A program made the translations under genes and the position numbers. The notes under the pieces were generated by a model that did no database searches, was not told the DNA's origin, and saw nothing but the letters and a program-made list of their open reading frames with translations. A stretch of 64,000 bases of DNA from Halomonas salipaludis (GTDB lineage: Bacteria; Pseudomonadota; Gammaproteobacteria; Pseudomonadales; Halomonadaceae): the NCBI RefSeq assembly GCF_002286975.1, contig NZ_NSKB01000006.1:186001-250000 (forward strand), given 5' to 3'. Shown in pieces: positions 39,113 to 47,653 of this stretch. Each line of letters begins with the position of its first letter. Position 1 is the stretch's first letter.

Positions 39113-40417
39113 ATGACAGGTGCACAGGAACCTGGTGTCATGTACACGAAACAATTGCGGATAGCTGCGCTGGCAGAGCGCTTCCCGCAGCGTGCCTTCA
39201 CGTCACTGGCGCATAACATCGATGCCCAGTGGCTGAAGACGGCCTACCTGATGACGCGCCGAGACGGCGCTGTCGGGATCGATGGCCAGACGGCGGACGA
39301 CTTCGTGCGCGACTTCGAGGCCAATATCCAGCGGTTGCTGGAGGAGGCCAAGAGCGGTCGCTACCGGGCACCGCCGGTGCGGCGCGTCCATATTCCCAAG
39401 GGAGATGGACGCACCACACGGCCGATCGGCATCCCCACCTTCGAAGACAAGGTCCTGCAACGCGCCGTGGTGGCCCTGCTGGAACCCCTCTACGAGCATG
39501 ACTTTCGGGATGGCTCGTATGGATTCCGACCGGGACGCTCGGCGCACCAGGCGATCAAGACGGTGTGGGACGGGCTGTCGTCGATGGGAGGTGGCTGGGT
39601 CATCGACCTGGACATCCAGGCCTTCTTCGACACGATTGACCATCAGCACCTGCGTGCGTTTTTGCAGCAACGAGTGAAGGACGGTGTCATCCTGCGCCTG
39701 ATCGGCAAGTGGCTCAAGGCCGGTGTAATGGAGGCCGGGCAGTGGCAGAGAGGTAAGGTCGGAAGCCCGCAAGGGGGTGTGATTTCCCCGATGTTGGCGA
39801 ACGTCTACCTCCACTACGTGCTGGACGAGTGGTTTGAGAAGGACGTCAAGCCGCGCCTGCGAGGACGGGCATTCTCGGTGAGGTTTGCCGATGACGCCGT
39901 GCTTGCCTTCAGCAATGAAGCCGATGCCCGCAAGGTGTTGGAGGTGCTGCCGAAGCGCTTCGCGCGCTTTGGGCTCACCCTGCACCCAGCCAAGACCCGG
40001 CTGGTGCGGTTCCGACCACACCGCGAGCAACGGGCCGAGACCTTCGACTTTTTGGGCTTTACCCACTACTGGGGAAAATCCCGGCGCGGTCGCTGGATCA
40101 TCAAGCAGAAAACGGCCAAGGACCGATTCAGACGGGCACTGAGGCATATTTCGCTTTGGTGTCGGGCGAACAGGCACCTGCCGCTTCAAGTCCAGCATCG
40201 CCATCTATGTCGGAAGGTACAAGGGCACTTTGCCTATTACGGTATCTGCAACAATGGCAGAGCGCTCCAGGTGTTCCGGTTCCGGGTAATCTGGTACTGG
40301 ATAAAGAGGTTGAGTCGACGCTCCCAGAAAGGGTGGATTACGTGGGAGAAGGCAGGTCAACTGCTGGCTCGTCTTCCCTTGCCGCGTGCAAGGGTAGTGC
40401 ACCGATGGTCCTTTTAG
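39113..40417 (+). CDS. ltrA: Group II intron reverse transcriptase/maturase
   Basis: 434 residues. RT blocks are in order: RPIGIPTFEDKVLQRAVVAL (block 2), SYGFRPGRSAHQAI (block 3), VIDLDIQAFFDTIDH (block 4), GSPQGGVISPMLANVYLH (block 4a-5) and VRFADDAVLAF (block 5) with catalytic Asp260 and Asp261. The tetrad is FADD rather than YADD, as in some bacterial classes. The maturase region follows (KVQGHFAYYG) and the protein ends without an HNH endonuclease domain, so it would insert by reverse splicing into single-stranded or replication-fork DNA (inference from class). AGAGGGAAAC precedes the ATG. Confidence 0.95.
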   Translation: MTGAQEPGVMYTKQLRIAALAERFPQRAFTSLAHNIDAQWLKTAYLMTRRDGAVGIDGQTADDFVRDFEANIQRLLEEAKSGRYRAPPVRRVHIPKGDGRTTRPIGIPTFEDKVLQRAVVALLEPLYEHDFRDGSYGFRPGRSAHQAIKTVWDGLSSMGGGWVIDLDIQAFFDTIDHQHLRAFLQQRVKDGVILRLIGKWLKAGVMEAGQWQRGKVGSPQGGVISPMLANVYLHYVLDEWFEKDVKPRLRGRAFSVRFADDAVLAFSNEADARKVLEVLPKRFARFGLTLHPAKTRLVRFRPHREQRAETFDFLGFTHYWGKSRRGRWIIKQKTAKDRFRRALRHISLWCRANRHLPLQVQHRHLCRKVQGHFAYYGICNNGRALQVFRFRVIWYWIKRLSRRSQKGWITWEKAGQLLARLPLPRARVVHRWSF

Positions 40418-40434
40418 CGAATCTGATGATTGAG

Positions 40435-40468
40435 GAGCCGGATGCGTTAATTGCGCACGTCCGGATCT
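40435..40468 (+). ncRNA. Group II intron domain V
   Basis: A 34-nt hairpin starting GAGCCGGATGCG and closing GCGCACGTCCGGATC. It has the AGC catalytic triad position near its base and a TTAA apical loop in place of GAAA. It binds the catalytic metals for splicing. Confidence 0.85.
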
Positions 40469-40645
40469 GAGGGGGCCGGGACGAGTAATCGCCCGGTCTA
40501 CCCGACCACTGGACTTCCCCCGAAAAGCATGACACCCCTCAGCCTCACACGGAGCCCATTTCAAAGCCATTAGTTACACTATGGAAACTCCGACATTTTT
40601 CCGACTATTGTCTTAACCAGCCTGCACTTTACGACTTCTCAGATA

Positions 40646-41713
40646 TTACCTAGGCCGCTTTCCCAGCAGCTTGCTGCCAAATCGAAAGAAACCGATGCGT
40701 TCGAGGAAGATGAAGTAATAGGTCGTAAAGCCGTTGACGAGCAGGGCTCGAATCACGTGAAAGGCGGTCACCATGGTGACGTTCAGGTGCAGCACCTCTG
40801 CCGTCACCGCCATCTCGGCAAAACCGCCGGGGGAAGCCGACAAGGCAGCAGTGGCGATGTCGATGTCGGCCAAGTCAGCGAGCAAGAGCGCATAGAGCAG
40901 CATGCCGCCTGCCATCAGGAGCACGAGAGACGAGCTAACCAAGACGAACCGTCCTAACTTCATGACGACCTCTCGGCGAAAGCGCGCACCGATCGCGATT
41001 CCGAGCAGGAACTGACCGGCGTAGAAGAGCGGGCGCGGCATGCGTCCCTCGGCGAAGCTGAAGGCAGCGAGCAAACCCACGCCCATCAGCGAACCGATCA
41101 TCCAGGGGTTGTTGAAGTGCAGCAGCTTGGCGCCCAAAGCGCCGACGAGCCCGCAAAGAACCACCAGCGGCAGAATCTTCCAGGACAAGTCGTGGGCAAC
41201 AGCGCGTTCGTGGAAAGCGCCCTCCAGTCCCAGCGCCACGAGCGCTGGCGGCAGGATGCACACCACTAGCGCCACCCGTACGGCCTGCGATAGCGCGATA
41301 GGCTCGTTCTGCGCGCCGTGGGCGGCGCCGATATTAGACATTTCCGACAAGCCGCCCGGCATCATGCAGAAATAGGCGGTCTTCATATCGACCCGGCCGA
41401 ACCGCGCCAAGGCGATGGCGCAAGCCGAGCCGACCAGCATCGAAAGCAAGGCGGTGAAGACCATCATCGGCAGCCAGCCGATCAAGCTCACGACGACGGC
41501 CGGAGTGACGTTGAGCCCGATGGCCGCGCCGATGACCACTTGACCGACCCGACGGCCGGCCAAGGGCGCAAAAGGGATGATGCCGCCGATGGCGAAGGCG
41601 GCCGTCACCACCAACGGACCCAGAACCCAGGCCAGCGGAACCCCAAGGGCGTGCGCTGCGTATCCCGCCAAAACAGCGCTAGTAAAACACAGCAGGACGC
41701 CTTTATTCGGCAT
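40646..41713 (-). CDS. AbrB-family membrane protein (putative transporter)
   Basis: 355 residues, about ten helices, with the duplicated AbrB (COG3180) repeat: GVPLAWVLGPLVVTAAFAIG near residue 24, and NNPWMIGSLMGVGLLAAFSF in the second repeat. Conserved MMPGGLSEM (about 118-126) and SASPGGFAEMAVTAE (about 288-302) are the two family loops. AGGAG-like GGAGAG precedes the ATG. It is third in a minus-strand unit after a PrpB-like lyase and an MmgE/PrpD gene, so it may carry a substrate or product of that pathway (inference). Confidence 0.87.
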   Translation of the reverse strand: MPNKGVLLCFTSAVLAGYAAHALGVPLAWVLGPLVVTAAFAIGGIIPFAPLAGRRVGQVVIGAAIGLNVTPAVVVSLIGWLPMMVFTALLSMLVGSACAIALARFGRVDMKTAYFCMMPGGLSEMSNIGAAHGAQNEPIALSQAVRVALVVCILPPALVALGLEGAFHERAVAHDLSWKILPLVVLCGLVGALGAKLLHFNNPWMIGSLMGVGLLAAFSFAEGRMPRPLFYAGQFLLGIAIGARFRREVVMKLGRFVLVSSSLVLLMAGGMLLYALLLADLADIDIATAALSASPGGFAEMAVTAEVLHLNVTMVTAFHVIRALLVNGFTTYYFIFLERIGFFRFGSKLLGKRPR

Positions 41714-41755
41714 TGATCTCTCCGAGTGGATTCGCGGTACCTGGCTTTTGGCTCG

Positions 41756-43156
41756 TTAGCCGACCCGCAGCAGGTCGGTAATGCGCCGGGCGTCCTCCAG
41801 CTCGTCCATGCGCAGGATCGCCTCGACCAGGGCGTCCTGCTGCTCGGCCGGCATCACCTTGCGGGTGAGCTTGCGGAACTTGTCGACGATGTCCTGCTCG
41901 GTAGCGAAATAGGTCTCGCTGCCACGCGGCGCTTCGCGAGTCTCGGTCTCCACCGTGCCATCCTTGAGACGGACCTCGACGCGGACCTTGTGGCGGAACT
42001 TCGAGCCCTGGGCGGTGATGGCCGGGTCCTCGAGCACCTCGACGCGGCGCGACAACTCGATACGCCCCTGGCTGTCGACGCAATCGGGCAGGAACTGATC
42101 GACGAACACATCGCCCTCCAGCAGCAGCGTCGCCACGCAGAAGGGCAGATTGAGCTGCGCCGAGGTGAGGCCCTCGGGACGGTAGGCCCAGCCCACGTGA
42201 TCGGCGGTGACCTGCGAGCCGTAGACGACGATCTTGTCCAGCTCGTCCAGGGTGAACGGCCGCCGCTCCTGGATCGCGCGAATCGCGTCCAAGGTGGTGT
42301 GGTTGCTGCCCACGCAGGAATAGAACTTGAGGGAGATCCGCAGGGTTTCGAACTGCTCACCCAGCCCCGCGCTGAGAGCGTTCAGATCGAAGCGATCCTG
42401 GGAGCGGGAGAAGGTGGTGCAGAAGCCGCCGTAAGGGGACTCGAACACATCGACGATGCCGGTGAAGCCGTTCTGCGCCAGCAGCGCGCCATACAGACCG
42501 CTCTGGGAGGAGCGGCCCGCGTGCATGCGCTTGACCATGGCGCCGTACTGCGCCGCCATCAGGCCGGCCGCCTGGGTGCCGGCAATGCCCAGGGCGTGGA
42601 CGGTCTGCTCCGGGCTCAGGCCAAGGGCACGCGCCGCACCGGAGGCCGCCGAGAAGACGCCGACGGTGGCGCCCGAGTGCCAGCCCTGGCCGATATGCTC
42701 CTGGCCCATGCAGATGCCGACCCGCGGGCCGATCTCATAGCCGGCGACGGCGGCGGTGAGAAAATCACGTCCGCTCAACTGCGCCTTCTCGGTCACCGCG
42801 ATGAGCGCCGGCAGGGTCACCGCGCCGACGTGCAGCACGCCCTGGCGGTGGACGTCGTCGAGCTCGAAGCCCTGGACCTGGGTGCCGTTGACCAGGGCGG
42901 CGTGCGGCGCCGACAGACGCTTATTGGTGCCCCACAGCGAGGCGCCATCGCTGCTACTGTCGACCGCCGACAGCGTCTCCTTGAGGATCTTCGCCCAGGG
43001 CAGATCGGTGCCGTAGAGGCCGCAGCCCAGAGAATCGAGGATCAACAGCTTGATGCGCTGGCGGACCTCCTCCGGTATGTCCTCGTAGCGCAGGTTGGAG
43101 ACGAAGTTCGCAATGTTACGGGTATGTACGTTATCCGCCGGGCTATGACCGCTCAT
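41756..43156 (-). CDS. MmgE/PrpD-family protein (island copy 1)
   Basis: 466 residues. It has the family's opening IANFVSNLRYEDIPEEVRQR, VNGTQVQGFELDDVHRQGVL with the conserved Asp-Asp pair, and GATVGVFSAASGAARALGLS. Members include 2-methylcitrate dehydratase and cis-aconitate decarboxylase; acid, CoA and stereochemistry cannot be told apart from sequence. GGAGGAA sits 7 nt before the ATG at 43154-43156. The gene is second in the minus-strand unit, 14 bp after the PrpB-like lyase gene. It is GC-rich throughout, unlike parts of the other two island copies. Confidence 0.9.
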   Translation of the reverse strand: MSGHSPADNVHTRNIANFVSNLRYEDIPEEVRQRIKLLILDSLGCGLYGTDLPWAKILKETLSAVDSSSDGASLWGTNKRLSAPHAALVNGTQVQGFELDDVHRQGVLHVGAVTLPALIAVTEKAQLSGRDFLTAAVAGYEIGPRVGICMGQEHIGQGWHSGATVGVFSAASGAARALGLSPEQTVHALGIAGTQAAGLMAAQYGAMVKRMHAGRSSQSGLYGALLAQNGFTGIVDVFESPYGGFCTTFSRSQDRFDLNALSAGLGEQFETLRISLKFYSCVGSNHTTLDAIRAIQERRPFTLDELDKIVVYGSQVTADHVGWAYRPEGLTSAQLNLPFCVATLLLEGDVFVDQFLPDCVDSQGRIELSRRVEVLEDPAITAQGSKFRHKVRVEVRLKDGTVETETREAPRGSETYFATEQDIVDKFRKLTRKVMPAEQQDALVEAILRMDELEDARRITDLLRVG

Positions 43157-43170
43157 ATCGTTTCCTCCAT

Positions 43171-44094
43171 TCAATCGTTGGTTTTCTGACAGGGAGCAAG
43201 CACGGTGCGAGCGATCGTGCTGTCGAGCGCCTCGTACTCGTAGTACTGAATGTTTTCGTAGAGCTCGGCGCGCGGCATCATTTCCGGCAGGAACTCATTG
43301 ACATCGCCATGTTTCATCAGCGACGCGTAGAAGCGTTCCATCGCTTTGGAGGCGACACGGAAGGCGGACACCGGGAAGATGACCAACTCGTAGCCGTACT
43401 CGGTCCAGCCATCGACGCTGGTGGCGGGGGTGTGGCCGAACTCGGTCATGTTCGCCAGCAGCGGCGCCTTGACCTCGCGGCGCACCTGCCGAATCACCTT
43501 AGGGGACTCGAGGGCCTCCACGAAAATCACATCGGCGCCGGCCTCAGCATAGCGATTGGCCCGGGCGATGGACTCTTCCGTGGAGATGAACCCCGCATCG
43601 GTGCGAGCGCAGATCACCATGTTGCGAGAAGCCTTGCGCGCCGCCGCGATCTTCCGACACATGTCGTCGGTGGACACCACCCGCTTGTCGTTGAGATGGC
43701 CGCACTTCTTCGGGAACTGCTGGTCCTCGATCTGGATGCAGGCGACCCCCACGTCCTCCAGCTCGCGCACCGCGCGCATTACGTTGAGCGCCTCGCCGAA
43801 GCCGGTGTCGCAGTCGACGATCAGCGGAAGGTCGGAGGCCCGCACGATCTCCCGAGAGGCGTGCCAGACGTCTTCCAGGGTCAGCAGGCCCAGATCGGGC
43901 ATGGCCTTGGAAGCGGACAGCGCGGCGCCGGAGAGATACAGCGCCTGAAAGCCGGCTTCTTTAGCCAGCAGGGCCGACATGCCGTCGTAGGCCCCCGCCA
44001 CCGCTGTGGCCGGCGTTCCCGCCAGCAATTGGCGAAAGCGAAGGGGATGGTTCGACGTCGTCTCGCCCTCGTCAGCAAGCCATTTTATGGTCAT
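43171..44094 (-). CDS. Isocitrate lyase/PEP mutase-superfamily enzyme, PrpB-like (copy 1)
   Basis: 307 residues. LYLSGAALSASKAMPDLGLL corresponds to the substrate loop; DCDTGFGEALNV holds metal ligands; QIEDQQFPKKCGH carries the superfamily catalytic KKCGH with its Cys. It most resembles methylisocitrate lyase (PrpB), which yields succinate and pyruvate, but relatives act on dimethylmalate or oxaloacetate. Start at ATG 44092-44094; an ATG 40 codons upstream (44214) would add a tail not typical of the family. It is first in the minus-strand unit. Confidence 0.87.
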   Translation of the reverse strand: MTIKWLADEGETTSNHPLRFRQLLAGTPATAVAGAYDGMSALLAKEAGFQALYLSGAALSASKAMPDLGLLTLEDVWHASREIVRASDLPLIVDCDTGFGEALNVMRAVRELEDVGVACIQIEDQQFPKKCGHLNDKRVVSTDDMCRKIAAARKASRNMVICARTDAGFISTEESIARANRYAEAGADVIFVEALESPKVIRQVRREVKAPLLANMTEFGHTPATSVDGWTEYGYELVIFPVSAFRVASKAMERFYASLMKHGDVNEFLPEMMPRAELYENIQYYEYEALDSTIARTVLAPCQKTND

Positions 44095-44214
44095 AAGATT
44101 ATCTGCCTCACTCCGTCTCGTTGCGAAGAGCCTCTCAACCACTTGATTAAGCTGTGACGAGAGGCGCGGATGTGTTGCTCGATCGGAAATACCGGCGACG
44201 CTCGCCTCGCTCAT

Positions 44215-44593
44215 CCACCGATGCTCCCGTAGTGCACCGAGCCTCCAGCCTGATCGACACCCCTAACCGCCTTCAGGCTCGCTGATATCGGCCAGCAACT
44301 AATTGTCGACACTGATACAGAGGCTCTAACCGTGCCTTGTCGGGACGAACACCCCGCTGTCACTCAACCAGTTGCAATTTAATAAGCTAAAACTTAATAA
44401 GCTGCGATGGCGATCCGGCTTGAGCTCGAGAAACTGTAGATGTAAACATCATGAAAGTATATCTTATATAAGATATACTATAGTATAATTGCTCGGTGTG
44501 ACGCAGAGCAGTACGTTTAGGTTCAAACGAGCCGTCAAGCACCGGTCAAGCGGGAGTCGGCCACGAGTCAGGCCACTTGGGTGAGGGGGGAGC
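44215..44593. promoter_or_regulatory. Divergent control region of the catabolic island
   Basis: About 380-500 bp separate the divergent units (from the lyase start to the MmgE/PrpD start), depending on the lyase start. The stretch is clearly AT-rich. It contains a 24-bp perfect palindrome, a TATAAT box just after it, and a smaller GATGT/ACATC repeat at 44439-44450. No gene-like frame stands out. Confidence 0.6.
44456..44479. promoter_or_regulatory. 24-bp perfect palindrome, putative operator
   Basis: Arm AGTATATCTTAT followed directly by its exact complement. A TATAAT at 44484-44489 lies only 5 bp downstream, so the palindrome would cover the -35 region of the rightward unit. Such AT-rich perfect palindromes are typical of GntR/FCD-type operators; the regulator itself is not in the window. 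Confidence 0.7.
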
Positions 44594-45967
44594 ATGCTAT
44601 TGCAGGAAATCGCCACAAGGTCACGTGCCATCACGTTCGAAGCGTGCCCGATTGAAGCGCTTGAGACCGCCAAGCTCGCGATACTGGACACCATCGGAGT
44701 CACTCTGGCGGGTGCTGATGCCGATAGCACAAGCACAGTTCTTAAGGCGTCTCAGCGCGCCTTGGCGGATGGTCCCGCACTGTTGTTCGGCAGCCATCGC
44801 CGGGTCGATGTCTACCATGCAGCACTGATCAATGGCACCGCCTCGCATGCGTTGGATTTCGATGACTGCAGCAATACGCTGGGCGGCCATCCGTCCGCGC
44901 CTATCGTGCCGGCCCTGTGGGCGCTGGCAGAAGAACGCGGCGCGAGCGGGGCAGACCTGCTGTCGGCCTACATCGCCGGCGTTGAGGTAGAGACCAAGAT
45001 CGGCCGTGCGGTGAACTTTCACCACTATGAAAAGGGTTGGCACCCTACTGCTACACTTGGCACTTTCGGCAGCGCCGCTGCGTGCAGCCACCTGCTGGGC
45101 TTGCCAATCGAAAGGACCACTCATGCGCTATCATTGGCCGTGTCCATGTCTGCCGGGGTCAAAGCCAATTTCGGCACCATGACCAAGCCCTACCATGTCG
45201 GGCAGTCTGCGCGTAACGGCCTGTTAGCGGCACTGCTCGCCGAGGCTGGAATGACGGCCAATCCCGAGGCGCTGGAGCACCCGCAGGGCTTTTTCGCCAT
45301 ATATAACGGCACCGAAAATTGTGTTCCTGGACGCATTCTTGACACTTGGGCCAAGCCGCTCGATATAGTCGAGCCGGGTATTGCCTTCAAGCGCCATCCC
45401 TGCTGCGCCAGCACGCATCCTGCCGTGGACGCCATACTACAACTGCGTAAGGAGCATGGACTACTCCCTGAGGATGTGGCGCACGTGCGCTCGTGGACTC
45501 ATCCGCGCCGGTTGAACCACACGAATCGCCCTGATCCGCAGACTGGCCTGGACGGCAAGTTCAGCGTGCAATACGTCATCGCTCGCGCACTGATGCACGG
45601 CATCGTCAGCCTCGAACACTTTTCCGATGATGCCGTCAACGAGGCGCCGGTACGCGACTTGCTAGCTCGCATTCATGCCGAACCCCACCCTGGAGCTATC
45701 TGGGAGTCCACCGAGCATTTCTTTGCCGAAGTAGCGGTCACCACTCATGATGGCCGCTACTTAAAGGCCAAAATCGATCGTCCGCTCGGCCGCGATCGCC
45801 ATCACCCTTTGCCCAAGGGTACCTTGGAACGGAAGTTTCTTGATTGTGCCTCTCGAGTCCTCACACCCAACAATGCCGAACAGCTCAGTGAACAGCTGCT
45901 GCAATTGGATAGAGTGAACGACACCCGCACCCTGAGCCAGTTGATCATCGATGGGTCAGTCGCTTGA
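44594..45967 (+). CDS. MmgE/PrpD-family protein (island copy 2)
   Basis: 457 residues. LLQEIATRSRAITFEACPIE at the start, INGTASHALDFDDCSNTLGG with the conserved Asp-Asp, and HYEKGWHPTATLGTFGSAAA with the active-site His. The C-terminal block KRHPCCASTHPAVDAI carries the CCASTH motif usual in this subgroup. It differs clearly from copies 1 and 3, suggesting a separate reaction. GAGGGGGGAGC lies before the ATG. First gene of the rightward unit, under the palindromic operator. Confidence 0.9.
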   Translation: MLLQEIATRSRAITFEACPIEALETAKLAILDTIGVTLAGADADSTSTVLKASQRALADGPALLFGSHRRVDVYHAALINGTASHALDFDDCSNTLGGHPSAPIVPALWALAEERGASGADLLSAYIAGVEVETKIGRAVNFHHYEKGWHPTATLGTFGSAAACSHLLGLPIERTTHALSLAVSMSAGVKANFGTMTKPYHVGQSARNGLLAALLAEAGMTANPEALEHPQGFFAIYNGTENCVPGRILDTWAKPLDIVEPGIAFKRHPCCASTHPAVDAILQLRKEHGLLPEDVAHVRSWTHPRRLNHTNRPDPQTGLDGKFSVQYVIARALMHGIVSLEHFSDDAVNEAPVRDLLARIHAEPHPGAIWESTEHFFAEVAVTTHDGRYLKAKIDRPLGRDRHHPLPKGTLERKFLDCASRVLTPNNAEQLSEQLLQLDRVNDTRTLSQLIIDGSVA

Positions 45968-46013
45968 CTTTGTTGCTAAATAACGCCATCACGATAAAAG
46001 GAAGTATGAACGA

Positions 46014-47519
46014 ATGAATCCCCCAGAAATCGCTGCGTATAATCCCGATGTGGTCGTAGTTGGGGCCGGCAACGCCGCTCTGTGTGCCGCTCTTTCCGCC
46101 CACGAGCAAGGTGCCAAGGTGTTGATTTTGGAAGCCGCACCGTATGAAGAGCGTGGCGGCAACTCACACTACACCGGGGGTGCTTTCCGCTTCGCCTATA
46201 ATGGCGTCGAAGACCTCAAGGAAGTCTGTCCCAGCATGACTGATGAAGAACTCGAAAACGTCGACTTCGGCACCTATACCGAAGGGCAGTTCTTTGATGA
46301 CATGTTCGAGCTGACCGAATTCCGTACCGACCCAGATCTCTGCGAGCTGTTGGTCCACAGTAGTCTTGATACCGCCAAGTGGATGGCCAAGCAAGGTGTA
46401 AAGCTTCAGCCTGGTCTGGGCCGACAGGCCTTTAAGGTCGACGGCAAGTTCAAATTCTGGGGCGGGCTGGCCCTACATATCTGGGGCGGAGGGGAAGAAC
46501 TGCTCAAGGCGCTATACAAGAAAGCCGACGATTACGGCATTCCCATCGCCTTCCAGACTCCGGCCGAATCGCTGATCCGCGATGATGATGGTGATGTTGT
46601 CGGTATCGTGGCCCGCCAAGGCGGCAAACGTCTGGACATTTACGCAAGAGCTATCATTCTGGCCTGCGGCGGTTTCGAATCTAACCCCGAAATGCGCGCC
46701 AAGTATCTCGGCCCAGGCTGGGATGCCGCTAAGGTCCGCGGCACTAGCTTCAATATGGGTATGGGTCTGCAAATGGCCCTGGACGTAGGCGCACGTCCTT
46801 TCGGTAACTGGTCTGGCTGCCACTCTGTAGCTTGGGATGTAAACGCTCCGGCGTATGGGGATCTCACCGTCGGCGATCAGTTTCAGAAGCATAATTACCC
46901 CTTTGGTATTTTGGTCAACGCCAAGGGCGAGCGCTATGTAGATGAAGGTGCCAATTTCCACAGTCATACCTATGCAAAATACGGAGGAGAAATCCTTAAG
47001 CAACCTGGCATGTTCGCCTGGCAGATCTTCGATGACAAGGTGACTGACCTGTTACGTGGTGAATACCGTATACGACGCGTCACCAAGGTAGAAGCCGATA
47101 CACTCGAAGAACTGGCCGAGCAGTTGGAGGGCGTCGATCCCAAAGCGTTCCTAAAGACTGTTCATGAGTACAATGAGGCGTGCCGTACAGAGGTGCCGTT
47201 CAATCCGAACATCCGCGACGGTCGCTGTACCGAGGGGCTGGCCATCAACAAGTCCAATTGGGCTAATCCGTTGGATACACCACCGTTCCACGCCTATCAC
47301 GTCACCACTGGCGTGACATTCACCTTCGGTGGCCTCAAGGTCTCTCAAAATTCAGAAGTCGAAGGTTTGGCCGGTGAAAAAATTCCAGGTCTGTATGCTG
47401 CCGGGGAAATTGTCGGCGGACTTTTCTACAACAATTATGCTAGCGGCACTGGCTTGATGTCCGGCGCCACGTTCGGTCGTCTGGCCGGAAAGCACGCCGC
47501 ACAGCGCGCTAAGGCATAA
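46014..47519 (+). CDS. tcuA: FAD-dependent tricarballylate dehydrogenase TcuA-like
   Basis: 501 residues of the succinate dehydrogenase/fumarate reductase flavoprotein fold. The N-terminal FAD site is DVVVVGAGNAALCAALSAHE, followed by EERGGNSHYTGGAFRFAYNG. The middle has IILACGGFESNPEMR, and the C-terminal FAD block is IPGLYAAGEIVGGLFYNNYA. RGGNSxxTGGAFRFAY is characteristic of TcuA, which oxidises tricarballylate to cis-aconitate. TcuB, the usual electron acceptor, is missing; ETF genes lie downstream. The gene has lower GC than its flanks. Substrate specificity is inferred. Confidence 0.85.
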   Translation: MNPPEIAAYNPDVVVVGAGNAALCAALSAHEQGAKVLILEAAPYEERGGNSHYTGGAFRFAYNGVEDLKEVCPSMTDEELENVDFGTYTEGQFFDDMFELTEFRTDPDLCELLVHSSLDTAKWMAKQGVKLQPGLGRQAFKVDGKFKFWGGLALHIWGGGEELLKALYKKADDYGIPIAFQTPAESLIRDDDGDVVGIVARQGGKRLDIYARAIILACGGFESNPEMRAKYLGPGWDAAKVRGTSFNMGMGLQMALDVGARPFGNWSGCHSVAWDVNAPAYGDLTVGDQFQKHNYPFGILVNAKGERYVDEGANFHSHTYAKYGGEILKQPGMFAWQIFDDKVTDLLRGEYRIRRVTKVEADTLEELAEQLEGVDPKAFLKTVHEYNEACRTEVPFNPNIRDGRCTEGLAINKSNWANPLDTPPFHAYHVTTGVTFTFGGLKVSQNSEVEGLAGEKIPGLYAAGEIVGGLFYNNYASGTGLMSGATFGRLAGKHAAQRAKA

Positions 47520-47653
47520 GTTTCAGCCTTTGCGTAGTGAAAAGACGGGTGTTGAGCATCTATATGACGCCTGTTCTGGGGCTGTTGCTAATACAGACCA
47601 TGCATAAGTGACGACAAATATAAATTAGAGCTTACAAAAGGAGACACAAGAAT

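Larger units (their letters stand above)
38522..40506 (+). mobile_element. Group II intron with reverse-transcriptase ORF
   Basis: The 5' end reads GTGCGCC, the group II consensus. Domain V is at about 40435-40468 (GAGCCGGATGCG..., TTAA loop, GCGCACGTCCGGATC). Domain VI follows, and the 3' end is CTACCCGAC at 40506. Seven bases of the 5' exon (TTTCAGA, 38515-38521) pair perfectly with TCTGAAA at 38744-38750, a convincing IBS1-EBS1 match that fixes the boundary. AGCGAG in the 5' domain can pair with CTCGCT at 38505-38510 (possible IBS2). Length is about 1985 nt. All parts look intact, so it may be mobile. Confidence 0.92.

Noticed and set aside
39884-39895. FADD instead of YADD in the intron reverse transcriptase, considered as an inactivating change
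   Set aside because: Phe at this position occurs in active bacterial group II RTs; both catalytic Asp residues are present.
41726-43189. 487-codon plus-strand frame opposite MmgE/PrpD copy 1
   Set aside because: Low-quality antisense frame; the minus strand carries the conserved protein in an operon.
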